Below, piece by piece: positions 63,462-64,000 of a DNA stretch of 64,000 nucleotides. The stretch's first letter is position 1. The number at the start of each line of letters is the position of its first letter. The stretch is from the NCBI GenBank assembly GCA_016787755.1, contig JAEUUA010000018.1:372001-436000 (forward strand), given 5' to 3'. Both the position numbers and the translations under genes were made by a program. This DNA is from Cyclobacteriaceae bacterium. GTDB taxonomy: Bacteria; Bacteroidota; Bacteroidia; Cytophagales; Cyclobacteriaceae. The notes beneath the pieces were generated by a model, which was given only the letters and a program-made list of their open reading frames with translations, did no database searches and was not told the origin of the DNA.

Positions 63462-64000
63462 ATGTTTCAATTCTCCTCCACAAAAAATCTGGCCATTGAT
63501 CTTGGAAATAATAACACGTTATTAACCGATCAATCAGCACTTTTATTCTCGCAGCCATCCTACATGGTAGTTAACGAACATAATAACAAAGTTGAGGCTG
63601 TGGGCGATCTGGCATATAGCATGTGGGAGAAGATGCATTCCAATCTAAAGCCTATAAAACCTTTGAAAGGTGGTGTTATTTCCGATGGTGAATCAGCCAA
63701 GAAGATGCTTAAGGAGATGATCGGTAAAATTCAGAAACCATCTTTATTTCCTTCTGGTTTTAATTACCTGATCTCGGGTGTACCGTATGATACAACCCCT
63801 GTTGAGAAGCGTGCTTTGCGCGATGCCTTAGATCAATTTTCTTCACGAAATACGCATCTTGTTTACGAGCCCTTAGCCGCAGCATTAGGACTTGGATTAA
63901 ATATTCAAAAGCCGGAAGGAAAATTAGTGGTTGATATGGGTGGCGGAATCACCGAAGTAGTAATCATCTCCTTGTCGGGAATTGCAGCTTTCCAATCAAC
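63462..64000 (+). CDS. MreB-like actin-family protein, N-terminal part (3' end outside window)
   Basis: About 179 residues of a bacterial actin homolog. Phosphate-1 motif LAIDLGNNNTLL at the start, then NLKPIKPLKGGVISDGESAK, VYEPLAAALGLGL and the phosphate-2 motif VVDMGGGITEVVI. It is shorter and more diverged at the N-terminus than the usual MreB of rod-shape operons, and no mreC follows inside the window, so a paralogous MreB is possible. It starts at ATG 63462, divergent from ruvA. Confidence 0.85.
   Translation, partial: MFQFSSTKNLAIDLGNNNTLLTDQSALLFSQPSYMVVNEHNNKVEAVGDLAYSMWEKMHSNLKPIKPLKGGVISDGESAKKMLKEMIGKIQKPSLFPSGFNYLISGVPYDTTPVEKRALRDALDQFSSRNTHLVYEPLAAALGLGLNIQKPEGKLVVDMGGGITEVVIISLSGIAAFQS

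Noticed and set aside
1..64000. CRISPR arrays, rRNA, tRNA and known riboswitches
   Set aside because: No regularly spaced repeats, cloverleaf-like or riboswitch core sequences were recognised in the gaps by reading; a covariance-model search would settle this.

Overview
This window is chromosomal DNA of a Bacteroidota bacterium, most likely a gliding-type Cytophagales (Cyclobacteriaceae/Fulvivirgaceae-like). The evidence is a full-length SprA translocon gene in the gcvH-sprA-ruvA order, a 7TMR-DISM histidine kinase, WG-repeat, DUF5777 and OmpA/PD40 proteins, XdhC/MocA, a kynurenine pathway, and TAnnTTTG -7 promoter elements with few Shine-Dalgarno sites. Coding density is high. I saw no rRNA, tRNA, CRISPR array, transposase, integrase or phage gene.

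Layout. 1-5.3 kb: the 3' part of clpB, a K+ channel, a MOSC/SCO/cytochrome c operon and a Crp/Fnr regulator. 5.3-13.3 kb: a DUF1003 protein, an LtaS-type sulfatase-fold transferase operonic with an OmpR-type two-component system, then an export operon (OB-fold protein, two cytochrome-like lipoproteins, YceI, DUF5777). The same 11-bp-phased direct repeat lies before both operons and suggests one regulon. 13.3-17.4 kb: a minus-strand glycosyltransferase operon. 17.7-21.7 kb: beta-barrel / TPR-CHAT protease / beta-barrel cassette 1. 21.7-29.3 kb: an Fe-S membrane protein with an FAD reductase, a glucan phosphorylase, a cytochrome c, and the molybdoenzyme maturation genes xdhC and mocA. 29.3-35.7 kb: a WG-repeat protein, then kmo, kynU, haaO, a zinc ribbon protein and an SDR.

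35.7-42.5 kb: an apparent island with a two-component system (7TMR-DISM kinase and LuxR-type regulator), a perfect 36-bp palindrome, and a second beta-barrel / TPR-CHAT / beta-barrel cassette. A duplicated copy of the SDR gene's last bases brackets the island, which now separates kmo-kynU-haaO from the aminomuconate semialdehyde dehydrogenase gene at 44.7 kb. 42.5-54 kb: an OmpA/PD40 protein, the dehydrogenase, an unknown membrane protein, pnuC-nadR NAD salvage, a sugar transporter with an SMP-30 lipoprotein, a nucleotidyltransferase, an M28 peptidase and a small anchored protein. 54-64 kb: lipA, gcvH, sprA, ruvA and the 5' part of an mreB-like gene.

The most interesting content is the twice-occurring exported TPR-CHAT (caspase-like) protease sandwiched between outer-membrane beta-barrels, one copy being coupled to its own two-component system inside a bracketed island. 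Second is the predicted regulon of the 8.1-kb response regulator. Function for the CHAT cassette is inference only.
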